Source: Amorphochlora amoebiformis
Lineage: Eukaryota; Cercozoa; Chlorarachniophyceae
Direction of reading: 5' to 3'
Length of the DNA: 64,000 bases
Assembly: GCA_054601695.1 (NCBI GenBank)
Contig: BAAHQB010000137.1
Span: 248,001-312,000, forward strand
Position numbers and translations under genes: made by a program. The notes beneath the pieces were generated by a model. It saw nothing but the letters and a program-made list of their open reading frames with translations, was not told where the DNA came from and did not search any database. This document shows, piece by piece, positions 1-30,186 of the stretch. Position 1 is the stretch's first letter. Every line of letters starts with the position of its first letter.

Positions 1-9
1 TATATAAAT

Positions 10-55
<46 letters not shown>

Positions 56-78
56 TCCACACACATACACACACACAA

Positions 79-135
<57 letters not shown>

Positions 136-165
136 TATCTATGAAGAGATTGTAGATGCGATTAC

Positions 166-5892
<5,727 letters not shown>

Positions 5893-5932
5893 CTGAAATC
5901 AAATATTAGTGAAATATATTTTTTTACAATAC

Positions 5933-5963
<31 letters not shown>

Positions 5964-6005
5964 TGGATAGACATACTGTATATACATACATATATATGTA
6001 CATGC

Positions 6006-6095
<90 letters not shown>

Positions 6096-6140
6096 ATGCA
6101 CATTCAATTTTTTCTCAGCGTATCTGGGCAATCTTCCTAC

Positions 6141-6288
6141 CTGCTCTGCCCTTGTCATCAAAGTATTGAACACCTCCACGATCTAATTATTATTATTATT
6201 ATTATTATTATGACTATTATTGTTATTACTACATATGGATGATCTCTCTCTCTCACACACACATATATGTATATATATATATATATAC

Positions 6289-6320
<32 letters not shown>

Positions 6321-6336
6321 ATTATATATATATATA

Positions 6337-6392
<56 letters not shown>

Positions 6393-6449
6393 TATTTTCT
6401 ATATCCTGATAATAAAATACTGTATATAATATGATATATACATACACAT

Positions 6450-6498
<49 letters not shown>

Positions 6499-6676
6499 GT
6501 ACAATCTAATTATAATTATTACTGTTGTTATTACATATACGTACATATATATATATATAACCTGTCTATCCTTAACAAACAAAACGTTGAGGTTGCCCAA
6601 AGTATACTCTGCGGCGGTTGGCGATGCAGATAAGGAAGCCATGAACTCCTAATGTAGTACAAGATATATATGCACA

Positions 6677-6738
<62 letters not shown>

Positions 6739-6943
6739 GTGTGTGCGTTGTTGTGCATAATATATATATAGATATATATATTTAATATGTAGATATATTT
6801 TAACCTGATATCCGGAGTTTTCCATCACCAGACACTCCAAGCACCTTAGATTATGTGTTGGGGTAAAAAGTTACAGAGTTAGACAAAGAGCTTTACCTGA
6901 GGGCTAGAAGATGGCGATTTTGGAACGTTCGACCCCTAGGAAG

Positions 6944-6981
<38 letters not shown>

Positions 6982-7034
6982 AAATTTATATATACACACA
7001 AACACACACACATATATATATATATACATAGATG

Positions 7035-7066
<32 letters not shown>

Positions 7067-7471
7067 TAAAGCAACAAATATAAATATCATAGATAGATGC
7101 GGTTCGAAGAGTAGATATCGATAGCGTGTCAAAGTATAACCATACGTATACTACAGATAGCTGGAGATCGCTGGAGATCCCGGAGATTGCTCGGAGATTA
7201 CTTTGCCGGTAGTACCGGGTAGTACCCGGCTTCCAGATATACATGACACAACGTGACGTCACGCCATGTCACGCTTCCAGAACTTTCCCGGAGATTCAAG
7301 TCTGTTCGAGAAGTTAGAACATTCCTAGAAAATTCCAGAATGAACTGCCCGAGGATTTCCCTTCATCATTGTCATAATCCAAACGGACTTGAATCGAACT
7401 CTGAACTACCATCTACTATACCACTTCGCTAACAATATATTACATATATTTATATATATAAATGTGTATAT

Positions 7472-7558
<87 letters not shown>

Positions 7559-8014
7559 AACCTAGTTAGTGCAAATAGCACGAGGACGCAATTCGAACTA
7601 ATATCATACAGATTCATAGGCAAAGATATGCTGGGATCGGAGATTCATCGAGATAGTCTCTATTCATAGAGATAATCTCAACCGATAGTACCCGCGAGTA
7701 CCCTATGGGTAGCCGTTGGTTCCCAGTAATAACGGGGCTTCAAGGCTTTGTACGTCAAGCCAAATCATAGAGTCAACCAAGAGTACACCTGAAAACACAG
7801 TCAGAACTGGTATCCAAGCAGCATAAAAAGTTGAAATTCGATTATTCATAATCCAAACGGACTTCATCCACCTTTTGTACCGGTTTTCTACACAACTGGG
7901 CAACAGAGTTCATTGCAAACTACTGATCTACCCATGGACTGGACCGGACAAACAACCGGCCCTACCGAATTGCTGCGATAACAATATACGAATATGTGTA
8001 AACATATATATGTA

Positions 8015-8067
<53 letters not shown>

Positions 8068-8145
8068 GAAACAATGGTGAGGGGGAACGTGAAGGGGAGA
8101 AGATATATACATACATATATATATATATATATATATGTATATACA

Positions 8146-8194
<49 letters not shown>

Positions 8195-8338
8195 GTATGT
8201 ATGTGTGTGATGTGAATGTACAAACATGTAGATACATGGGTATACAAAATGCAGAGATGTGTGTGTGCATATATATATCTATGTGTATGTGTGTGTATAT
8301 ACATTTATATATGTGTGTGTATGTGTGTATATATATGT

Positions 8339-8373
<35 letters not shown>

Positions 8374-8634
8374 GAGAGACGAAGTGAGAGAATCGATTGT
8401 GAGGGGGAACGTGAAGGGAGAAGGGAGAGAAACACATACCAGTTTTTCTTTGTGGCATCCCACTCGAGAATATCTTGGAGGAGCATGTGTTGCACGACGG
8501 AAGGGTCGTGGCAGGCCTATATATGAAGATTATACTACACTGCACTGCTATAATATTACTATATTGTATTATATCTTTTATGTTGTATAAATATATAATT
8601 ACACATAATACATATATATATATATATTATATAT

Positions 8635-8691
<57 letters not shown>

Positions 8692-8978
8692 CATATAAAT
8701 TGTGTGTTTTTATAAATATGCTCACCATCTGGACAATAATACGCTCTGAAATGGAAGTAAGCTCGGGCTCGTTCCCAACTCGTTTATGAACAAAGATTTT
8801 TTGGGCGATCTCCTCTGTTAACGATAAATATGATTGTCAGAATCGCAAATTTAATCCTTTGTATTTACCGAGATATTTGGAACTGAGCTTGTGGTAGAGC
8901 CGTCCAAATCGCTGAAATCCCACGGGAATGGCCTCGCGTCCCTCGTACTTTATCCAGGGCATACCATAATAACTGGCA

Positions 8979-9022
<44 letters not shown>

Positions 9023-9058
9023 CAATATATGTGTATATGTATGTGTATATATACATAT

Positions 9059-9148
<90 letters not shown>

Positions 9149-9482
9149 TATGTACGTTTGTATCCATCATATATGCTTGTTTACATCATGTACACATGTA
9201 ATAAAGTACGTATGAAAATTAATGTTATGTATTTGATGCAGGTTCTGTGTGTTAGGTTGAATAAGGGTTCAGGTTTGTGCTTTACCGCTCTCCTTCGGCT
9301 CCCCGGAGAAAGTGTAACAGCACTGCGAGGTGCTCAGATTTGACCCGATTAGCGCGAATGATGCCCTTGAGAAGGTGGTTCGAGAGCAGATGTTGTATAT
9401 GGGCCTGAGTAATATGTAATATATAGATTATGTGTGTATGTATGCATATTATAATGTCTATACATAATATATATATATATAT

Positions 9483-9528
<46 letters not shown>

Positions 9529-9695
9529 TATATATACATCTGTTACAATATATACATATGTATGTATGCATGCATATATACATTAGGGGAAAGAGAAAGA
9601 AATTTACTTGCCATATAAATATGTACATCAGTGTTTTCGACCGGTGAGAGCATGTCTATATAGTTACTTGATGTCTAAATGTGGACATGGGTGTT

Positions 9696-9740
<45 letters not shown>

Positions 9741-9890
9741 TATATATATACACACACAAATAGTGTATATTTATACTTACGTGTGTAATTATGTAGAGAA
9801 TGTTAATTATAGATGTAAACATTTACATCAGTTTTTTAATGATGTAAATGTGGCGTTTACAACCCGGAGCATGTTCTGCATGCGCAAATG

Positions 9891-9938
<48 letters not shown>

Positions 9939-9994
9939 CGGGTTTACAACCCGGAGCATGTTCTGCATGTGTATATCTAATGTATATATATGAA

Positions 9995-10025
<31 letters not shown>

Positions 10026-10745
10026 TTATGATGTAGTCTTACAAATATGTAGTGGATGCTTACATTCACCTTGAAAAATTCCTCATGACTCCTAAGGATT
10101 ATAGTCGCAGCCAACCTCTTTGAGTGTACGTGCAGGATATCATTTCGCACCTTGTGTTATGGTTCGATTTGAAATTAGATTGAGTTTCGCGTCCGGGTAT
10201 ACTATCACCGTCTTATTCTTGAGTAAGTAAAGATACAGCGACGTGATCTCCTTGTTGATATCGAGACCTTCAGTTGAAAAAATAGTTCATTGGGTCTGAA
10301 TTAGATATGGGATTCTGGGGTTCTGATGTTCTCTTTCTATCCCGTTTGGTTTCAGGAAAGGCCGGAACCTTTGGCGAAGTACAGACCCCTGATCATTCGT
10401 TCCATGGCTTTGAGAAGTTCTTTGTGAAATTGAATCTAAGTATAGTAACGGTAACGATGAGAGAGGGAAGATTGTTTCACCTTTAGCAAAAACAATTAGA
10501 AAAAAATCTCCAACGTCAGCCAAGAACCCGGAAACATAATAATACACCCTAAAAACTCCGGAAGAACTAAGGGAAACACCTGTTGATCCTGCTTGATTTT
10601 CGTGGTGAGTTTCAACGGAGATTGTAGCAAGTCCGTTAGGGTCTCAATCAGTTTTTCAACCTGGAAAATTTTAAAAATGTGGAATATTATTAGACATACG
10701 AAAATAGTGTTCGTATAATATATATATATATATTATATATATATA

Positions 10746-10789
<44 letters not shown>

Positions 10790-11009
10790 ACATATACATG
10801 CATATAATATGTCTGTAATTTCAGATGTAATAATAAATACCCTTGAAATGCACACGGGGTCGGTGTGATCAAACCGTAGATAGTAGATGGCCTGGAGGAT
10901 TATAATCAAAACTTGAATTGAGGGCGCAAGTTTTCAGCGGGTTATACCTTGAGGAAAAAGCAGAGCTCTTCGATTGTGGCCATCTGCGAGATATATTATG
11001 TGTTGCATT

Positions 11010-11058
<49 letters not shown>

Positions 11059-11079
11059 AATATATGTATTATATGTATG

Positions 11080-11125
<46 letters not shown>

Positions 11126-11463
11126 TATGTATTATTATACATAATATTTTGGGCAAGCAAAAAGTATATTATATTCATCCAAACCATTCCAAAAATAACC
11201 AGAACCCTTAACTATAACCCCGGTAGAAATAAATCATGAAGTTAACCGTAACCCCAATGACCTTGGTGATCCCGATTCCCTGTGGGAGTTTGAGCTCGAG
11301 CTCTTTCTGGTCCTTGCTTTTTACCTAAAATTGAGAGTAGGTCAACTTCAGTGTGAGACTGAATAAAAAGCCGAGCTGGTGATAATACCGCAGAAATAGC
11401 AATGGAAAATTTATGGTGGTTGAGCCATTCTCTTATTGAGAAAGGACTGGTCCTCTTGCTTTT
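6141..11463 (-). CDS. Giant minus-strand gene (or adjacent second gene), exons 26-41
   Basis: Sixteen exons join in perfect phase: 11389-11463, 11262-11324, 10948-10983, 10841-10891, 10580-10660, 10369-10435, 10209-10267, 10070-10150, 9286-9404, 8869-8972, 8726-8814, 8440-8516, 6897-6935, 6805-6844, 6562-6648 and 6141-6182. All have AG and GT borders; several donors are gtgag or gtaa types. Representative peptides are [87 protein letters not shown] and [18 protein letters not shown]. The composition suggests a helical, HEAT- or armadillo-like scaffold, which is only an impression. I do not recognise the family. The longest gap (6936-8439) holds two repeat-element copies and TA arrays. Confidence 0.75.
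7080..7434 (-). mobile_element. tRNA-related short interspersed element, copy A
   Basis: On the minus strand it starts TGTTAGCGAAGTGG at 7434 inside a TA tract, followed by ATGGTAGTTCAGAGTTCGA and a segment GTCCGTTTGGATTATGAC shared with the copies at 38069 and 52192. The head fits Pol III box A and box B words. The rest, to about 7080, differs from the 38/52 kb copies, so the body or 3' tail has diverged or belongs to another subfamily. It sits in the 6936-8439 intron. Confidence 0.65.
7556..7983 (-). mobile_element. tRNA-related short interspersed element, diverged copy B
   Basis: A non-repetitive island bounded by (TA)n on both sides. Its minus-strand start is TGTTATCGCAGCAATTCGG (7983) and it contains GAAGTCCGTTTGGATTATGA (about 7845-7870), the core word of copy A and of the copies at 38 and 52 kb. 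No exon-like borders were found in it. Its boundaries are inferred from where the TA tracts begin. Confidence 0.55.
8078..8424 (+). repeat. Short direct duplication of an exon-flanking intron edge
   Basis: The phrase TGAGGGGGAACGTGAAGG occurs near 8078-8098 and again near 8397-8415, the second copy lying just downstream, in transcript sense, of the donor of exon 8440-8516. TA and TG tracts separate the two. This looks like a local duplication of non-coding DNA. Confidence 0.7.
9850..9975 (+). repeat. 28-bp direct repeat flanking a TA tract
   Basis: GTTTACAACCCGGAGCATGT followed by TCTGCATG occurs at about 9855-9883 and again at about 9941-9969, with (TA)n between. The unit is otherwise unique in the window. 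It could be a tandem duplication later split by TA expansion. Confidence 0.8.
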
Positions 11464-11584
11464 CTGGAATCTGCAAACATTGACTAGTTATCAACACACA
11501 ATACATACATATATATATATATATATATATGTATGTATATATATATATATATGTATATGTATATGTAATATACATACATATATA

Positions 11585-11615
<31 letters not shown>

Positions 11616-11693
11616 AATACATATATATATATATATATATATATACGTATTAAGGTGTGTATGTATGTATATATGTATGTATATGTATATATG

Positions 11694-11740
<47 letters not shown>

Positions 11741-11795
11741 ATATATATGTATGTGTATACATATGTTTACGAATGATGTTTTTTTACATACATAT

Positions 11796-11836
<41 letters not shown>

Positions 11837-11912
11837 AGCACATATACTATGATATAAATAAATATGTTTATATATTTCAATAGGTATTAAATTACAATAT
11901 TAAATTACCGTA

Positions 11913-11960
<48 letters not shown>

Positions 11961-12202
11961 CCTGCATTTAAATGCATTATGCATGTATCTAAATATATAA
12001 TTAATTTATATACGTTGACATATCCATATTCGGACTTGATATATTAACAACATGTGCTAAATTACTCGTGAATGGGTAGGATTGCAAGCCGGAACAATGA
12101 ACAAAGGTCAGCTGCTGCGAATGGGCATATGCTCCTGGTATATAAATATATTTCTTTCCTAAATGACTTATGTACAGATGTGTATACTAAATGTTTTCTT
12201 AA

Positions 12203-12238
<36 letters not shown>

Positions 12239-12256
12239 CAGTGTGTGTGTATGAAA

Positions 12257-12306
<50 letters not shown>

Positions 12307-12326
12307 TCACACACGCACATATATAA

Positions 12327-12386
<60 letters not shown>

Positions 12387-12418
12387 GTGTGTTTGTGTGT
12401 GTAGGTATTTATATGAAA

Positions 12419-12500
<82 letters not shown>

Positions 12501-12725
12501 TACAGGTATGCCTATTCATATATTTGCCTGTTTTCATATAGCAACATATTTAGGATGCAATAAAACAACTATATGATACGATATAACACTAAATGTGACA
12601 TAAAATACATGGAATAATGATGCGATACAGTCCAATCTAGTATAATACAGTGTATCAGCATATAATGTTACTTTCGACGTAATTGAGGATAGAATCTGTT
12701 TCACTTATATTTATAAATTGCATAC

Positions 12726-19323
<6,598 letters not shown>

Positions 19324-19422
19324 CTACATGTTATGTATATGTGTATATGTGTATATGTATGAGTATGTAGAAATATATATATATATAATATATACATATC
19401 CACATACATACATTCATATGTA

Positions 19423-19641
<219 letters not shown>

Positions 19642-19804
19642 CCTAGATATTCATAAATATAAGACTATGTAACAACATATTATATATATATATATATATA
19701 TTATAATATGTACACATATGTATATGTGTTTATATACATACATACATATATATATATATATATGCATATATAATCAAATATGTGTATGTAATCAATATAT
19801 ATAT

Positions 19805-19854
<50 letters not shown>

Positions 19855-20080
19855 GCATATATAATAAAATATGTGTATGTAATCAATATATATGTATATA
19901 TATATATATATGTATATGTATATGTATATATGTACATACATATGTGTGTGCATGTGTTGATAATACAAATTACACAGATGAATATGTGCTTGCAGATAAT
20001 ATATCCGGAGCGAACAGAAAATCGGGAGGAAAGAGAAAGCCTTAGGACCAGAGGTATTCGAGACTAAGTAGGGATCTTAC

Positions 20081-20182
20081 CGCCCCTGGCATGCTAGCCC
20101 AGTCGTTGATATTCGGGGAACCCAGGGAGCAAAAATCACCCACAGACCAGGCATAAACCTAACACACACACAAACATATATA

Positions 20183-20224
<42 letters not shown>

Positions 20225-20323
20225 TGTATATATACATATATATATTAGATATTTGTATATACATGTATATATTTAGTGTATATACCTGTATATACATATG
20301 TACACATATCTACATATATATAT

Positions 20324-20356
<33 letters not shown>

Positions 20357-20503
20357 GTATAAATAGATGTTGTATATACCTATATAATTATATATATATA
20401 TATATGTATGTGATGTATATTGTATTTATATTTACTTGCATACATATCTTTTTTTTTATATATACATATATAATTACATACATATTTACATTTATGTGCG
20501 TAT

Positions 20504-20558
<55 letters not shown>

Positions 20559-20559
20559 G

Positions 20560-20613
<54 letters not shown>

Positions 20614-20699
20614 GTAACTGATAATAATAATAATTATATAATATACATGTACATATCTCTACATCTATAATTACACTTATGTATATATAACATTAAATA

Positions 20700-20796
<97 letters not shown>

Positions 20797-20806
20797 ATAT
20801 ATATGT

Positions 20807-20854
<48 letters not shown>

Positions 20855-20966
20855 ATGCATACATAAACATATATAAACACAACAACAACAATTAATATCA
20901 CCATGCAACATACACATGTACCTAAATCTCTACATCCATAATCACACTCTTATGTATATATAACAT

Positions 20967-21032
<66 letters not shown>

Positions 21033-21084
21033 TAGACATACACACAGAAATATATCCATATAGACAAATATATTCAGATATATA

Positions 21085-21169
<85 letters not shown>

Positions 21170-21245
21170 CACATATACATGCAAAATATACACTGACATA
21201 TTATATATACACTTATATAATGCTATACATATACACACATGCACG

Positions 21246-21341
<96 letters not shown>

Positions 21342-21347
21342 GTAAAT

Positions 21348-21409
<62 letters not shown>

Positions 21410-21461
21410 CACACACACATCACACACACTCACACAAATACACACATAGTATAACATAATG

Positions 21462-21494
<33 letters not shown>

Positions 21495-21525
21495 ATGTGT
21501 GTGTATATGTATATATGTGTATATG

Positions 21526-21568
<43 letters not shown>

Positions 21569-21626
21569 ATGGATGGACATATATTAGTGTCTATATTTAC
21601 ATTATATTATATTATATTATATTACG

Positions 21627-21701
<75 letters not shown>

Positions 21702-21982
21702 GATGGACGTATATTAGTGTCTATATTTACATTATATTATATTCTATGATATTATGTTACATTATATTGTGATGTATTATGTTATATTGTATTATGTTAT
21801 ATTATATTGTATTATATTATATTATATTGTATCATATTATATGGCATTATAAAATATTATATTTAATCACATCACATTATATTACACTACATCGTACCAC
21901 GTCATATTAGATTATACTATATTGAATTATATTATATTATATCTATGTAATATTATGTTACACTATATTAATATATATACAC

Positions 21983-22019
<37 letters not shown>

Positions 22020-22037
22020 AACAATGCAAAAATACTA

Positions 22038-22071
<34 letters not shown>

Positions 22072-22111
22072 CATATATATATATAAGATTATATATATAT
22101 ATAAGATTATA

Positions 22112-22159
<48 letters not shown>

Positions 22160-22236
22160 ATATATATATATATATATGATATATATATTTATATATATTA
22201 TATATACATATATATGATATATATATTTGTATATAT

Positions 22237-22269
<33 letters not shown>

Positions 22270-22443
22270 CATGTGCGTGTATAAAAAGATTATAGTATTT
22301 GACCTTGCTCGTTTTCTCGTCATCCTTAGACTCACGGTACCACATAAAATAGACCGTGCCACTCGGGGCTCCACAGAGAACGAGGGTCTTCATTTCCTGG
22401 ATACATACACAAATAACAGCTTTATACACACTAATATAATATA

Positions 22444-22500
<57 letters not shown>

Positions 22501-22508
22501 ATATATAC

Positions 22509-22562
<54 letters not shown>

Positions 22563-22929
22563 GTTATAATATTTATATACATAATTTTTATACATATATA
22601 TATATATATATACATACATATATATACATATATATATATATATACATACATATATATATATATTGTAGATACGTTGGAAGTATATTTACTTATATTAACC
22701 TGTAGGTCGGAAGCAGTACCCAGAAACCCTGAACGGATCTTATCGCTGTTTTTCAGGAGAACCTGAGGGTCGGTATGTGAGTTTTGATGTAGCTCTATGA
22801 GTGGATTATGGTGAATATTTGCAAACGTAATTCAGCTTCGCAGTTACGACTAGTTCTGTCGGAATACCTTGCCATCTTGCATGCTCCACCGCATCCTTGC
22901 CAGTTCTCGCCGATTATTCACAAGCTTGG

Positions 22930-22966
<37 letters not shown>

Positions 22967-23069
22967 TATGTATATATAAATGTATATATGTATACGTATT
23001 TAGAACATTCATACAATATATATATATACACATATATATACACATATATACATATATACATATATACAT

Positions 23070-23100
<31 letters not shown>

Positions 23101-23188
23101 GCATATATATATATATATATATATTAATATGTACATACTACATACATATATAATCGTATATGGGTTGTATTTGTATTTTATATACATA

Positions 23189-23262
<74 letters not shown>

Positions 23263-23382
23263 TGTTTTCAAACATATGTATGATAGATATATGTGTATAT
23301 AGAGGTAATATTATTCAAAAATATATGTATGCATATTGCAGACATGTGTACCAATACAACGATTTATATATTATACAGTACA

Positions 23383-23437
<55 letters not shown>

Positions 23438-23811
23438 AAATATATATATATATAATATTATACAGATATTTATATGTATTATGGCTAAGCGAATGGAACT
23501 CACCTGTTCGTTCATGTTCACGTCAGGCCCCTTCATCACCCTAGAATCATAAATTGCAGAGTGGTTTATGATGTTTTGCAATTGTGCACATATTAATATG
23601 ATATGTGAATACATGTGTATACACATTTATGCCTCGGTACGTTGATACACAAATTTGATAAAAAAGGAATTAACCAGAAGCTGCACCACTTGATAACCTC
23701 GGCCTGATGACGCCTAAAAGGGAACAATATATACATTACATAGGCCCACATGCCGTGTATTGACTATTATAGCCATTCCTAATGTGTACTTTACATGTAT
23801 GTATATACATC

Positions 23812-23895
<84 letters not shown>

Positions 23896-23906
23896 GTATA
23901 TATAAA

Positions 23907-23938
<32 letters not shown>

Positions 23939-23952
23939 TGTATATATACATG

Positions 23953-24000
<48 letters not shown>

Positions 24001-24120
24001 GTATGTATATACATAGTATACATACATTACACTGTGTATATTTTTGCATACACGTTTGATGATAATAATAATAACAGTAATAAATTTGTAGCATAACCAT
24101 AGTATATATATTATATATGT

Positions 24121-24174
<54 letters not shown>

Positions 24175-24379
24175 CATATATAAATATTTCACATTATAAT
24201 TTGAACCAGGGCATACATTTTGAAAGTAAATTATCCAAACTTACCAACGGCTGACCCTCGATGCAACCGTCTCCGCGCCTTTTCTCCTCCTCTTTGAGTC
24301 GTCGCCCATAGCCCCCAGACTTTGCAATAAGGGGTCGCTGTGCTTGAGCTTCAGCCCTTCCTGAAGGTCCGATTGGTAC
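20081..24379 (-). CDS. Giant minus-strand gene, exons 3-9 (after the RasGAP exons)
   Basis: Seven short exons lie in TA-filled introns: 24245-24379, 23675-23713, 23504-23540, 22868-22924, 22700-22762, 22304-22396 and 20081-20158. Each has AG before it and GT after it on the minus strand. Reading phases join without a stop from 25587 to 20081 (phases 2, 2, 2, 0, 0, 0, 0, 0). Recognisable peptide starts are [82 protein letters not shown] and [16 protein letters not shown] basic patch (KRRRKG) sits in exon 3. I do not recognise a domain here. The exon reality rests on phase agreement and non-repetitive, codon-like sequence; no transcript evidence is available. Confidence 0.72.
20640..20975 (+). 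repeat. About 60-bp direct duplication in a TA-rich intron
   Basis: An island at about 20644-20700 (ACATGTAC, CTCTACATC, TATAATTACACTTATG, ATAACATTA) recurs with small changes at about 20913-20972. It lies in the long stretch between exons 22304-22396 and 20081-20158, which otherwise holds TA, CA and pentanucleotide repeats and no exon I could recognise. Confidence 0.75.
21568..21965 (+). repeat. Duplicated GGATGGAC unit and degenerate ATTAT pentanucleotide array
   Basis: ATGGATGGACATATATTAGT at about 21565 and GGATGGACGTATATTAGTG at about 21700 are copies of one unit, each running into TCTATATTTACATTATATT. From 21740 to 21965 the sequence is a degenerate pentanucleotide array (ATTAT, ATTGT, ATTAC variants). 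No coding signal was seen in 20159-22303. Confidence 0.8.
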
Positions 24380-24388
24380 CTTCCATGG

Positions 24389-24537
<149 letters not shown>

Positions 24538-24538
24538 T

Positions 24539-24648
<110 letters not shown>

Positions 24649-24708
24649 GTACCGAGTAAGGGAGAGCCGATATGATATATATGGATATATAATATTATAT
24701 ATATATAT

Positions 24709-24753
<45 letters not shown>

Positions 24754-24777
24754 ATATATATATATATATATATATAT

Positions 24778-24861
<84 letters not shown>

Positions 24862-25000
24862 ACATATGCGTACGTACTGAGTAAGGGAGAGCCGTATATG
24901 GACGGTGGAGAGGGTCGTAGAAACAAGTGTGTGGAGATAGATTTAGAGAAGAGGGTCGTAGAGAGATGAAAGGATACGGACAAGTGGTGTACAAAATATG

Positions 25001-25085
<85 letters not shown>

Positions 25086-25107
25086 AAAATATATATATAT
25101 ATTATAC

Positions 25108-25253
<146 letters not shown>

Positions 25254-25303
25254 TTAATACATACATATATATATATATAGCTGTCAGGGTGTATGTATAT
25301 ATG

Positions 25304-25420
<117 letters not shown>

Positions 25421-25471
25421 TATATAGGTGTCAGGGTTTGTTTAACAGAAGCATGTATGATTCGAACTTAC

Positions 25472-27148
25472 CGTTTGATGATATCGAACAGATAGGATAG
25501 ACTCGAGGTTTTCATGCGAACGAAACATGACGGTGAGCGTCCCATAGCTTCGTCGAGCATAACCCTTGGACTCTCCTTTGCGGTGACCTTGAGTTACCGA
25601 ATGTTAATGTACCAGTAGGGATTTGTAGGCTGAAAACATCAAGAAGATGTGGTTAGACGGACTAAAAGGAACCTTAGAGAAGAAGCTATGAACTTGCTTG
25701 AATTTGGTCTCAAGGTATGGGTTAAGAAGATGCATGAATTTCTTGTCGCGCTTGTAGAGGATGCGGTTGGATATGTTTTGCAGGACCTTGGTGACCATGA
25801 TAAGCGAGTCGCGCACGCGCTTGCTACGGCCGTTTGAGTTGTCGAGGATATAAGGATTAAAGAAGCGTAGGAAGATGAAGCCCCCGATGAGGAAGTCCAC
25901 CACCTTCGGGTCTCCAGGACACTTTTTTCTCGCTACGTCGCCCAGCACCCGACAGATTTTTCGGATCCCCGGTGGCAGGTTACACCGCATAATCCTTCCC
26001 AAAAAGCTCTCACATACCTTACTTAGAGGTTCAATCCTGCCCTTGAGCACCTCTATGACCTCGGGACTGCTGGAGTTGAGGTTTTTGCCCAGCTTTATGC
26101 ATAGCTCGGTGGCAACGCTATGGGGATTCATCGTGAAGTCGTGCTGCGAGACGGCGCCCAGGATAAAGTTTTCGCCCAGAGTGTCGGTGAGAACTTTGCG
26201 GCAGTCGGCTTGGCGCAGGTAAGCGGAAAGAAGCTTGATTGGCGGGCACTCGCCTCGCAGATATGTGTTGGGGAAGTCAATACAACGATCTGCTTCACTA
26301 TGGAGAGTGATCTCGATGAGATCGACAAATTTGGTGTCTTTGTAGTGACTCCAGTGCTCCTCGTACATGTAGCTGCAGACAAGGGTAATGAGATTGGAGT
26401 TGTCACTGGGGTGCTTGCGGAGAATCTGGAGTAGATAGGCGATGTACTTGCCATCGTTGAACAAGTAATAGAGCATCTTAGAGCAGTGTTGAAGGCAGAG
26501 CGAGTCGCCCTGGGAGAGTTTCGGGTCCGGGTCAAGAGATTTCTTTATCTTTTGGAATAGTGCGATGATGCGCGCACACCCGATCTCAGTGTCCCCGCTG
26601 CTTGAGTGACGATCTCGCTTGTTTTCTTTGCTAACCTGCTGGCTAATCATCTTCTTGGCGTTCTCCAGCTCTTCAGACATGAGGGCGACACGTTTTGCCT
26701 TGCATGCGACTTCTTTCTGCAGACTTTTCACCTTCATGTAGTTCTGGGCGATGTGGAATTCTCTCTCATCGAGCGGCGACGAAGAAGCGTACATGAGGAT
26801 CAACTGTAGTGGGCTCTTGTCCGTCTCCACTTCGCTCCATCTCGCTTCCGACTTGAGAATCTTGAGATCAGAAAGCATCTCGGAATCCCTCGGGGAATTG
26901 GTGCCGGAGTCCAATGCCGAGGATCCGAACTTGCTGTCCACAGCTATTCGTATCTCGTTGCCCTCTGACACCATCTCCAAGCGGGAGGTGGAAGGAATGC
27001 CCTCCAGACTTCCACATTGTTCTACATCGATTACATTGTCCCCCATTGTCAACTCTACGTCGACCATGTGAGCAGAGGAACGCTCGACGTTTTCACTTGC
27101 ACTGACATTTGTGCTTGAGGCATCCATCTGGAAGATTTCTTTCTGACC
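25472..27148 (-). CDS. RasGAP-domain protein, 5' exons of a giant minus-strand gene
   Basis: Predicted GTPase-activating protein for Ras-type small GTPases, acting in the cytosol or at membranes. The first coding exon is 25673-27148, with ATG at 27127 as the simplest start. An AG acceptor ends just above 27148, and an in-phase upstream piece ending with a GT donor near 27200 suggests a further 5' exon. The 485 codons from ATG 27127 contain a Ser-rich acidic head, a short coiled stretch (about 125-170) and a RasGAP domain (about 200-430). Two hallmark arginines are visible: R291 in TYLRGECPPIKLL, matching the arginine-finger loop (L-R-G), and R421 in FLRFFNPYI, matching the FLR-x-x-N-P signature. 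A second exon, 25472-25587 (in phase from donor 25673), reads VTAKESPRVMLDEAMG. An alternative acceptor between them would add about 11 codons and then hit a TAA, so that junction is uncertain. The protein continues in the entries below. Confidence 0.85.
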
Positions 27149-27347
27149 TAACAAGAAAATTAAGTTGAAGTCACGATGATATATCTTGATTTTATATTTA
27201 CCTTCTATCCTGGGGTATGAATCGTGTGGAAAGTTTAGTTGGGTTCGTTCAACCTCCCCTTCCCACTACTATCCAGCCATATCGGGCAAAACCCGAAATA
27301 TTTCGTATCCTTCAGAAGTATTTCGGTCACCAAATAATTATTCGGGT
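27128..27347. promoter_or_regulatory. Short intergenic region between the divergent RasGAP and LisH genes
   Basis: Only about 220 bp separate the ATG of the RasGAP protein (27127, -) from that of the LisH protein (27348, +). Part of it may be a 5' exon and intron of the RasGAP transcript (acceptor at 27149, donor near 27200). No TATA box or known element is evident. It contains no (TA)n, unlike most non-coding DNA here. Confidence 0.5.

Positions 27348-30186
<2,839 letters not shown>

Noticed and set aside
26120-26535. Plus- and minus-strand open frames overlapping the RasGAP exon
   Set aside because: They are shadow frames of the RasGAP coding exon, which alone shows conserved motifs.
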